From: Holosporaceae bacterium
GTDB lineage: Bacteria > Pseudomonadota > Alphaproteobacteria > UBA3830
Length of the DNA: 17,667 nucleotides
Direction: 5' to 3'
NCBI GenBank assembly: GCA_031284345.1
Contig: JAITAC010000107.1
Coordinates: 1-17,667, forward strand
In this document: positions 7,545-13,596 of the stretch, one piece after another
Layout of the letters: each line of letters begins with the position of its first letter
How positions within the stretch are numbered: the first letter of the stretch is position 1
The notes under the pieces: model-generated
Told to the model about the DNA's origin: nothing
What the model saw: the letters and a program-made list of their open reading frames with translations, nothing else
The model's database searches: none
Made by a program: the position numbers and the translations under genes

Positions 7545-7937
7545 ATGAATATAAATGTAACCCTAACGAAAGTACTTTGCGTCCTTTTGGTGATTCAATG
7601 CGGTATGTGTTGGAGTGCCGAAGAACCACAAAGCGCTTCCAATCCAAACGCAGCCATTGGAGAAGATTTGGATCTTTTGTGTAATGCACCGGAAAAATGT
7701 GACCGAATTTTGGGAGCTCCCAATTTGGCAACTGGAGAGGCAGAATGGTTGTGTCCAGATGAAGATGGCGTTTTTTCCTCTTTAGAGCGGTCTGCGTCTC
7801 CTGATCTTGTGCCCTTTGATCAAATCGGAGGAAATGGCACCCAGAGCAATGTGCCGGCTGCGGCCACCGATGCTCCAAGTGTGACAACGTCAACGTCGAA
7901 TAATAGTACAGATTTTTCTCCTTTTTTGTCTAACTAG
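7545..7937 (+). CDS. Small exported protein of unknown function
   Basis: The 130 residues open with a Sec-type signal: a short n-region, a hydrophobic core at about 9-20 (KVLCVLLVIQCG) and a likely cleavage after Trp-Ser-Ala at 25. No proper lipobox is seen. The mature part is acidic in its first half, with Cys46, Cys52 and Cys70, and then Ser/Thr/Asn-rich and disordered-looking (about 97-122). I recognise no family. A good AAGGAG site lies 9 bases before the ATG, and a T9 run (7517-7525) sits just upstream of it. It lies between acetoacetyl-CoA synthetase and an ankyrin gene on the same strand with about 100 and 280 bp spacing, so it is probably its own unit. Confidence 0.7.
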   Translation: MNINVTLTKVLCVLLVIQCGMCWSAEEPQSASNPNAAIGEDLDLLCNAPEKCDRILGAPNLATGEAEWLCPDEDGVFSSLERSASPDLVPFDQIGGNGTQSNVPAAATDAPSVTTSTSNNSTDFSPFLSN

Positions 7938-8096
7938 AAAAATGGACCGCAAAATTAGCTGAAATCAGTGGGTTTCGTGAGCGCAGAATCTTTGCCGAAA
8001 AGGAAATGCTTTCGTAAAAATATGGCGAGCCGCTGCCTGAAACTGGGAAAAAAAATTTTTCGAAGCCAATATCTGCGGTGATTTTGGAAAAAAAAC

Positions 8097-8167
8097 GACT
8101 GTCGAGATTAGAAAATTTTTTACGATACTAGTGTATTGGGGAAAAAAAAATCCGGATGTCGACAGTC
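8097..8167. repeat. 9-bp inverted repeat upstream of the ankyrin gene
   Basis: GACTGTCGA (8097-8105) and its exact complement TCGACAGTC (8159-8167) are 53 bp apart. The right arm ends a few bases before where the -35 region of the ankyrin gene promoter would lie. The same nine bases occur in the gap after recR (3991-3999). A paired regulator site or the stem of a leader structure are both possible. Confidence 0.4.
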
Positions 8168-8192
8168 TGATTATGTGTAACTTTACATAGTG

Positions 8193-8198
8193 TATAAT
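8193..8198 (+). promoter_or_regulatory. Perfect -10 box (TATAAT) of the ankyrin gene
   Basis: TATAAT at 8193-8198 sits 18 bases before the ATG at 8217 and predicts transcription from about 8205, with a very short leader. No good -35 is seen (TTATGT at 8171-8176 at best), so an activator may be needed. The box overlaps a GTG at 8190 that could otherwise be taken as the start, and so argues for ATG 8217. Confidence 0.5.
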
Positions 8199-8216
8199 AC
8201 TTGGAAAGAAATAGTT

Positions 8217-9320
8217 ATGAAAAAAATATATTTTAGATTGGCAACTGTATTTGTACTCGCAATAACAGCGTTGTTTGAAATAAATTGTACACAAGTATCG
8301 GCTAAGAATACGAATAATTCGTCGGACGAAAAAAAAATGAACAAGGATTTTGTGGATGCCTTGAAAGAAAACAATGTCGAGCAGGCCGAAGCTCTACTGC
8401 AAAAAGGAATGAATGTTAATGCAAACGTGACGAATGGCTGGACTCCATTACATTATGCTGCATGTTATGGATGTACAGATATTGTAAAAGCTCTTTTGCA
8501 AGCCGGAGCAGATGCAACACGCCTTACTAATGCTGGCCTTCCTGCGCTAGCTTGTGTTGATGCTGAACACCAGGATATTAAGACAATTATCTGTAGCAGA
8601 CTCGGATACCAGTTGTACGAAGCTGCAGCTCTAGGAGGCGATACTAGCCGAATGGAAGCTATTATAAAATCAGCAAAACTAGGAAGAAAAGAAATAGTAG
8701 ATACACCATGTAGGCTGGGTATGACTCCATTGCATCGCGCAGCAAGGGAAGGAAATATTGAAGCAGTAAATATCCTTATCAAAAACGGAGCGGATGTCAA
8801 TGGATGTGACGAAGATAGAAATACGCCGCTGCACTACGCTGCGCTATATGGAAATGCGGATATTGTAAAAATCCTCATTCGATGTGGAGCAGACGTAAAT
8901 GCCAATGGCGGCTCTTTTTGCTCTCTGACTCCGCTGTACTACGCTGCAATGGGAAGATATACAGATATTATGGAAATCCTCATTCAAAATAACGCGCACA
9001 CAGATGCGAGAGGTTATAAGATGACTCCGCTGCAATACGCTGCGAGAAATCTATATGTAGACGGCGTAAAACTCCTCCTCAAACACAAAGCAGTAGTATC
9101 TTACAGAAGTGCCACTCCGTTGAACTTAGCGATAGAAGGTTTTTCCCATTCTACTACTGTGAAAGCAGCCCAAGATTTTCTTGAAATTGTCGAGACTATA
9201 ATCCATGAGGATTTGGGAAATGTCACCATTGACCAATATTTGCAAAAGAAGAGTTACAATAGAAAGTTAATCCAAGCTGTGGAAGATGCAAGAAATTGTA
9301 TTAGCGCTAATACTAAGTAG
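8217..9320 (+). CDS. Exported ankyrin-repeat protein
   Basis: The 367 residues begin with a Sec signal peptide (about 1-29, core VFVLAITALFEINC, cleavage likely after VSA). Ankyrin repeats fill most of the rest: a degenerate one at about 41-72, a clear one at 73-104, degenerate ones at 105-160, then clear ones at 168-199, 201-230, 237-267, 268-297 and a final partial from 299. The TPLHYAAxxGxxDIVKxLLxxGADVN signature is strong. Ankyrin solenoids bind proteins, and in intracellular bacteria they are often effectors or envelope-localised factors. No catalytic domain is visible. ATG 8217 is preferred because it starts a proper signal peptide, GGAAAG lies before it, and the GTG at 8190 is inside the promoter. 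It converges with folA across 35 bp. Confidence 0.87.
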   Translation: MKKIYFRLATVFVLAITALFEINCTQVSAKNTNNSSDEKKMNKDFVDALKENNVEQAEALLQKGMNVNANVTNGWTPLHYAACYGCTDIVKALLQAGADATRLTNAGLPALACVDAEHQDIKTIICSRLGYQLYEAAALGGDTSRMEAIIKSAKLGRKEIVDTPCRLGMTPLHRAAREGNIEAVNILIKNGADVNGCDEDRNTPLHYAALYGNADIVKILIRCGADVNANGGSFCSLTPLYYAAMGRYTDIMEILIQNNAHTDARGYKMTPLQYAARNLYVDGVKLLLKHKAVVSYRSATPLNLAIEGFSHSTTVKAAQDFLEIVETIIHEDLGNVTIDQYLQKKSYNRKLIQAVEDARNCISANTK

Positions 9321-9355
9321 ATATTGAGACTGCAGGATTGTCGCGGAGCTTTATT

Positions 9356-9844
9356 CTAAAAACACCTATGTTGTGAAAAATTTTCGTATTTGTAAATGGA
9401 ATATCTTTCATTATTTTCCAGAGTGGTTTTGAAAAACTCCGCCAAAAACGCCGCATTGAGAAATTTATCAGCATTGTAGTTGTGCTGAACCTGTGTTATT
9501 AGAGCCATATCCACCAAATGATTACCTAAAAAATAATTGTAAATTTCTGCGCCTCCAATGACCCAAAAATTTCTGTGCCGAGTCAAAAGTTCTTCTCCAG
9601 AAGAAAATATTTGCACGCCTTTGCTCTGCCAATCGTTTTTGTGCATGCTCCGGGACAGAACACAATTTATTCGGTGCGGCAGAGGAGCGTTCGGAATGGA
9701 AAAAAATGTTTTCCTCCCCATGACCACCACATTATCTGTAGTATTTTCCCGAAAAAATCGAAGATCATCTGGAAAATGCCATGGAACTTCGTTATTTTTT
9801 GCTATTCCAAAATGGTCATCGACCAAAGCAATGAGCTTTATCAT
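9356..9844 (-). CDS. folA: Dihydrofolate reductase
   Basis: FolA reduces dihydrofolate to tetrahydrofolate with NADPH, feeding thymidylate, purine and formyl-methionine synthesis. The 162 residues match the usual length. The motif PWHFPDDLRFF places the substrate-binding Asp at position 27, exactly as in the E. coli enzyme. VVMGRKTF and VIGGAEIY mark the NADPH-binding site. The start ATG (9842-9844) overlaps the folE stop as ATGA, which suggests translational coupling. A longer open frame upstream only runs into folE and lacks family similarity. Confidence 0.93.
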   Translation of the reverse strand: MIKLIALVDDHFGIAKNNEVPWHFPDDLRFFRENTTDNVVVMGRKTFFSIPNAPLPHRINCVLSRSMHKNDWQSKGVQIFSSGEELLTRHRNFWVIGGAEIYNYFLGNHLVDMALITQVQHNYNADKFLNAAFLAEFFKTTLENNERYSIYKYENFSQHRCF

Positions 9845-10383
9845 GTGGCATTTATTTCCGCAAGAAATTCTCTTCGTAATTCGGGATTTTGTTTTATTTT
9901 TCCCAGAAAATATTTGGTAACGCAAGAGGTCCCGGTTTTTTTCACGCCTCGGTGAGTGAGGCAGAAGTGTTCTGCGCGCACGTAGACAGCAACTCCCTGA
10001 GGCTCAATAATGCTATTGACACAGTGAGCCACTTCCATTGTGAATCGCTCCTGAAGTTGCATCCGATGAGCATAACAATCGACAATGCGGGCCAATTTAC
10101 TCAGTCCGATGATCTTGCCACATGGAAGGTATCCAATGCTTACTTCTCCGATCATGGGCATAAGGTGATGTTCGCAATTGGATTCAAATGGAATATTTTT
10201 AAGCATTACCATTTCATCCATTTCGGAATTGTAGAGCACGCTAACCGTATCCTTGAGGTTGTGTTTATAGCCGGAATACAATTCCCCAAAAGCATCCGAA
10301 ACCCGAGCCGGAGTCTGTTGCAGATCATGGGCGTCCGGGTCTATTGCTTTTATTATGGCTTCTATGTGTTTTTCTATATTCAT
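9841..10383 (-). CDS. folE: GTP cyclohydrolase I
   Basis: FolE converts GTP to 7,8-dihydroneopterin triphosphate, the first step of folate synthesis. The 180 residues carry the zinc ligands Cys70, His73 and Cys141, spaced as in the E. coli enzyme (110, 113, 181). They lie within FESNCEHHLMPMIGEVSIGYLP and AEHFCLTHRGVKKTGT. The core family pattern is intact, while the N-terminal extension found in some homologues is short. I chose ATG 10381-10383. A TTG three codons upstream (10390-10392) is the alternative; neither has a clear ribosome-binding site. A TAAAAT about 27 bases before the start on this strand (10410-10415) could be a -10. It forms a two-gene folate unit with folA. Confidence 0.92.
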   Translation of the reverse strand: MNIEKHIEAIIKAIDPDAHDLQQTPARVSDAFGELYSGYKHNLKDTVSVLYNSEMDEMVMLKNIPFESNCEHHLMPMIGEVSIGYLPCGKIIGLSKLARIVDCYAHRMQLQERFTMEVAHCVNSIIEPQGVAVYVRAEHFCLTHRGVKKTGTSCVTKYFLGKIKQNPELRREFLAEINAT

Positions 10384-10633
10384 GTTAATCAAAATTAGAC
10401 ACGTGATCTATTTTAGCATTATTATTTCCAAAGAAAATATATTAATGCTGCAAAATAGCTTTTTTTTCTATTTAAGTAAGGAATAGACTGGAATCATAGC
10501 ACAGGATAGTGTCGCCTATATGCTTTTTTTCGCAATTAATTTTGTTGAAAAAAATGGAAGAGATTATGGCATGATTTTCATGCATAAAGATGCGCCGCTA
10601 AAAAACTGTCGCAGAATAGTTATTCAGTTCCTC
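10384..10633. other. 250-bp gap between folE and membrane protein A
   Basis: I see no gene here. It should hold the folE promoter (leftward) and the end of the membrane-protein/rluB unit. A perfect 6-bp hairpin GCATGA-TTT-TCATGC lies at 10569-10583. Read leftward, a T7 run follows about 17 bases later, so it is only a weak terminator candidate. A second, competing hairpin (GCAT/ATGC around AAAG) overlaps it. Confidence 0.4.
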
Positions 10634-11785
10634 TTATCCCTGTGTTTTTGATTCTGCAGGAGTCGCCGACGATTGCTCTGCGGTTTTTTCGGTCGCTTCG
10701 GATTTCGCAGGAGTCACCGGCGATTGCTCTGCGGTTTTTTCGGTCGTCTCGGATTTCGCAGGAGTCGCCGACGATTGTTCTGCGGTTTTTTCGGTAGTTT
10801 CGGATTTCGCAGGAGTCGCCGACGATTGTTCTGCGGTTTTTTCGGTCGTTTCGGATTTCGCAGGAATCGCCGACGATTGCTCTGTGGTTTTTTCTGAAAT
10901 TTTCACTTCGGGGAGCGTTTTATTTTGGTCCTTTGCCGGATCCAGATGAAATTCTTCAAGGCGTTTTTGGTGTGAATTTTTCAGGGAATTAATGATATAT
11001 CCATACTCTCGATTTAATCTTTTACTGTTTTTAGCGAGGTTAAAGTTGGTATATAATTTCCAGGACAAGGAAAATTTTTCATCATTTATTTTTTTATATT
11101 TGATATTGCCTATGGCGATATTTTTTTTGGCTTGATTGTCTGATTTGGATATTGTTTTTAATATATTTGTGAGGTCAGTTGGAACGGTAGCTCCGGTTCG
11201 GATATTTTTCACGATTTTCATCACCGTATCCCGGATATTTTTATCTTTTTGGAGCGTTCTGATCGCGCTTAGGGGAGCATATCGGTGAACAGCTCCGAGA
11301 ACTCCACCAACGGATAAAATTATAAAAATAGAAATGATCCAATAATACGTAGTAAATTGCCCGGCATTGAGTAATTTTCTTTCCATTAGAAGGTACGATA
11401 TTATGAAAAACATTCCGATTAAACCGAAGTTTGAGTTCAGAATTTGTAATTGGTCAGCTTCGGAAAAATATAAATAAATTGTGTAAATAATGGCGACCAA
11501 AATACCGCAGATACTGCCCAGCAGAGATATGTTATACAACACGGATTCTTTTAGGATATCGGCATATAATACTTTTGTTTTCCGAAGAAAAGCGGCGACC
11601 AAAAAAGCAATCCCCATTACGACGGACGTTGCGGTGTAAAGTATGTAATCTGTCGCTATGGAATTACAGTTGAGATTGATCTCATCGCATATAATCATGC
11701 GCAGCAACATCAGCAGAGATCCCATAAAAGCCAGAAAAATAACAAAATGTATGTTATAAATCAGATTTAAAATTCTTTTTGTCAT
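10634..11785 (-). CDS. Multi-span membrane protein A with C-terminal repeat tail, unknown family
   Basis: About five membrane segments fill the N-terminal half (roughly 11-32, 47-67, 83-107, 119-134, 146-166). A soluble part follows with IKYKKINDEKFSLSWK (about 228-243), then a tail of five 17-residue repeats (from 297 to near the end) rich in Glu, Lys, Ser, Thr and Ala. I recognise no family. Membrane protein B, two genes upstream, is a clear paralogue: both share IHFVI, GIAFLxAAxLRK, MERKLL, LQKDKxI and IKYxKIxxxKFSLSWK. I take ATG 11785 (383 residues) because it aligns with B's start and GGAG lies upstream. ATG 11797 would add 4 residues. It follows rluB by 96 bp on the same strand. Function is unknown; a membrane scaffold or envelope role is speculation. 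Confidence 0.7.
   Translation of the reverse strand: MTKRILNLIYNIHFVIFLAFMGSLLMLLRMIICDEINLNCNSIATDYILYTATSVVMGIAFLVAAFLRKTKVLYADILKESVLYNISLLGSICGILVAIIYTIYLYFSEADQLQILNSNFGLIGMFFIISYLLMERKLLNAGQFTTYYWIISIFIILSVGGVLGAVHRYAPLSAIRTLQKDKNIRDTVMKIVKNIRTGATVPTDLTNILKTISKSDNQAKKNIAIGNIKYKKINDEKFSLSWKLYTNFNLAKNSKRLNREYGYIINSLKNSHQKRLEEFHLDPAKDQNKTLPEVKISEKTTEQSSAIPAKSETTEKTAEQSSATPAKSETTEKTAEQSSATPAKSETTEKTAEQSPVTPAKSEATEKTAEQSSATPAESKTQG
10643..10897 (-). repeat. 51-bp tandem repeat, five copies, encoding a 17-residue unit
   Basis: Five 51-bp units encode variants of TEKTAEQSSATPAKSET at the C-terminus of membrane protein A. The three central copies differ from one another at only a few bases, and the outermost two are more diverged, as expected for internal expansion. 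The unit length is a multiple of three, so copy-number changes keep the frame. An Arg/Phe-rich open frame on the plus strand here is a by-product. Confidence 0.9.
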
Positions 11786-11881
11786 ATGAGCAACCATCTC
11801 CGAAAAAACTTATTTTTGCCTAAATATCTCATTATGCCTAGTCTTTAGATATATGATATGCCATAAAAGTTAAAAAAGCTT

Positions 11882-12607
11882 TTAAAGCGCATAAAATTTC
11901 AGATTTTTTTTTATTTCCTGATCGGGGATCTGGACAATTTGTCCCGGCAACATGGAGTTGAGGCAAAATGGTCCATAGGCGATGCGAATCAGACGATTTA
12001 CGACGCAGCCGAAATGCTCCATTATTTTTCGGATTTCGCGATTTTTTCCTTCGGAAATGGTCACGGTGATCCATCTATTGGCGGATTGGGCGCTGTCGTT
12101 TGGATCCCGAATGATTTCCACCGGACCATATTTTATGCCATTGATGGTTATGCCATTTTTTAATTTCTTTAGGGAATCGTCGGTTAATCTTCCTAAAATT
12201 CTTGCGTGGTAGGTTCTTTTTAGTCCCGTCGACGGCAGCTCCATTTTTCTAGCGACGTTGCCATCGTTGGTAAACAGCAGCAGTCCTTCGGAATTGTAGT
12301 CCAGACGTCCCACATAGATGATGCGCCCGGTTTTTTCCGGGAAAAAGTCCAATACGTTTTTGCGATTTTGCGGATCTTTTTGGGAGGTGATCACGCCTCT
12401 GGGCTTGTAAAATTTCCAGATGATTATTTTGGCAGATTTATTCTGAATTAATTGGCCATCGACGCGTATTTCATGAGATTCGTCAACGAAAAACACCGGA
12501 GTGGCAACGATATTTCCATTGACGGAAACTCGTCCGGTTTCTATTAATTTTTCCGCTTCTCGACGGGAAGCAACACCACTTTCGGCGATTTTCTTTGCTA
12601 ATCTCAT
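11882..12607 (-). CDS. rluB: 23S rRNA pseudouridine synthase, RluB/RsuA family
   Basis: This family isomerises specific uridines in rRNA to pseudouridine; RluB acts on helix 80-93 region uridines of 23S rRNA, RsuA on 16S. The 241 residues start with an S4 RNA-binding domain (about 1-60, LAKKIAESGVASRREAEKLI, GRVSVNG). The catalytic domain has GRLDYNSEGLLLFTNDG with catalytic Asp103, and GKNREIRKIMEHFG. RluB is favoured over RsuA by the N-terminal pattern, but the exact target is not certain. ATG 12605-12607 overlaps the stop of membrane protein B as ATGA, and family members begin here. A longer frame upstream is an artefact of that gene. A weak GCTTTAAAAGC-T6 hairpin spans the stop codon. Confidence 0.88.
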   Translation of the reverse strand: MRLAKKIAESGVASRREAEKLIETGRVSVNGNIVATPVFFVDESHEIRVDGQLIQNKSAKIIIWKFYKPRGVITSQKDPQNRKNVLDFFPEKTGRIIYVGRLDYNSEGLLLFTNDGNVARKMELPSTGLKRTYHARILGRLTDDSLKKLKNGITINGIKYGPVEIIRDPNDSAQSANRWITVTISEGKNREIRKIMEHFGCVVNRLIRIAYGPFCLNSMLPGQIVQIPDQEIKKNLKFYAL

Positions 12608-13518
12608 TTGTCTTCGTTCAATTCTGCGATTTTGTTTTTGGGTATTTCCAGAGAAGTTTCGTCCGAACATCTGCCGTTAACGTAGTTATTGAAAATACTA
12701 GTGCTTTCTTTTTGATATTCATGGGCTAACTTTTTTTTATGTTTCAGAGATTCAGGGTCCGATTCTACCTTCCAGGACAGAGAGAATTTTTGGTTGTCTA
12801 TCTTGGTGTATTTGATATCTCCCTGGATGATATTGGCTTTGTCTATGTCGCTCATGTCTTGAATTATGGCGTCGATATTTTCCGGAGTAGTTTGGGCATC
12901 GGCATTTTCTGCAGTAGTTTTGGCATAACCAAAAATGTTGCTCCTGATCGAATTTACGGTTGAGAAGATTTTCTTATCTTTTTGCAATTTTCTAATCAAA
13001 GCGATCGGAGTATGTACGCTGCAGGTCACCCAGGAGCAAATTATGCTGGGGACAACTATGGCGAGCACTATTGAGTAATAGGGAACCAACCGTCCTTCCT
13101 TCAGTAATTTTCTCTCCATAATTAGATAAAAAATCGACGTCACTCCCGTAAACAAGAAGATTAAGTCTTGGGCAATGTTCCTGACCTCGTCTTTCTCGCA
13201 AATATACTGGTTAACTACGAAAATTAGCGCAATTAGCGAAGTCATGACAGCCACAAACACCGCACAATTGTACAGGGAGGATTCCTCTCTTATATCAATG
13301 TAGAGTGCCTTTTCTTTGCGAAGAGAAGCCGCCGCCAGAAAAGCGATTCCCAACACTGTTATGGAGCAGGCATAGGATAAATATTCCGTTATTGAGCTTT
13401 TGTCATAAATATTGAACCAATCATCAGCTATTACATTTAGCAAAATAGTTAGCATCACCATAAATACCAAGCCTATAACGAAATGTATATCGCAAATCAA
13501 TCTACCGAAAAATCTCAT
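12604..13518 (-). CDS. Multi-span membrane protein B, paralogue of A, unknown family
   Basis: The 304 residues have about five membrane segments (roughly 9-30, 45-65, 84-105, 117-135, 147-168). A soluble C-terminal part contains IKYTKIDNQKFSLSWK (about 235-250). It aligns with membrane protein A across the whole length but lacks the repeat tail. The start is ATG 13518: GGAG lies 6 bases upstream and the first residues align with those of A. An ATG 12 bases earlier sits on top of that ribosome-binding site. It is the first gene of a unit with rluB (ATGA overlap) and, probably, membrane protein A. I do not recognise the family. The conserved motifs lie both in the membrane part and in the soluble KFSLSWK segment. 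Confidence 0.72.
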   Translation of the reverse strand: MRFFGRLICDIHFVIGLVFMVMLTILLNVIADDWFNIYDKSSITEYLSYACSITVLGIAFLAAASLRKEKALYIDIREESSLYNCAVFVAVMTSLIALIFVVNQYICEKDEVRNIAQDLIFLFTGVTSIFYLIMERKLLKEGRLVPYYSIVLAIVVPSIICSWVTCSVHTPIALIRKLQKDKKIFSTVNSIRSNIFGYAKTTAENADAQTTPENIDAIIQDMSDIDKANIIQGDIKYTKIDNQKFSLSWKVESDPESLKHKKKLAHEYQKESTSIFNNYVNGRCSDETSLEIPKNKIAELNEDK

Positions 13519-13537
13519 GGTAATCTCCATAAAATGA

Positions 13538-13565
13538 TGGTCACGGGAATTTCTATGAGTATAAT
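13538..13565 (+). promoter_or_regulatory. Candidate promoter of glnN
   Basis: TGGTCA (13538-13543), a 16-base spacer and a perfect TATAAT (13560-13565) are placed to start transcription near 13572, with a 25-base leader containing AGAGGGGA as ribosome-binding site. The spacer to membrane protein B is only 78 bp, so both divergent promoters overlap here. I saw no NtrC-type or sigma-54 (-24/-12) element. Confidence 0.5.
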
Positions 13566-13596
13566 ACAGATATTATTGTGTGTGTAGAGGGGATCT

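Larger units (their letters stand above)
7938..8216. other. 279-bp gap with nested inverted repeats
   Basis: No convincing gene. A long open frame on the minus strand only reflects the pyrimidine-rich strand. At 7966-8045 an imperfect nested structure is visible: CAGTgggTTTC (7966-7976) with GAAACTG (8039-8045), GCAG (7983-7986) with CTGC (8033-8036), and CGAAA (7996-8000) with TTTCG (8010-8014). Further on are a 9-bp inverted repeat (8097-8167) and an A9 run before TCCGG. The region could be a small RNA, a palindromic repeat element or a complex 5' control region for the ankyrin gene. Confidence 0.4.

Noticed and set aside
8190..8216. GTG start 9 codons upstream of the ankyrin gene
   Set aside because: It overlaps the TATAAT box and would put extra polar residues before a normal signal peptide.
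7965..8294. 109-residue open frame on the minus strand over the gap before the ankyrin gene
   Set aside because: The strand is pyrimidine-rich, which removes stop codons; the frame overlaps the ankyrin promoter and start and shows no recognisable domain. The DNA structure below it is reported separately.
10673..10897. Arg/Phe/Gly-rich repeated open frame on the plus strand
   Set aside because: Antisense shadow of the 51-bp repeat of membrane protein A.
12608..12670. Longer N-terminus for the pseudouridine synthase
   Set aside because: The extra 21 residues lie within the end of membrane protein B; family members begin at the S4 domain, and the ATGA overlap gives a natural start.
13531..13596. 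Sigma-54 promoter upstream of glnN
   Set aside because: No GG-N10-GC pair at the expected spacing; a TATAAT box with a fair -35 is present instead.
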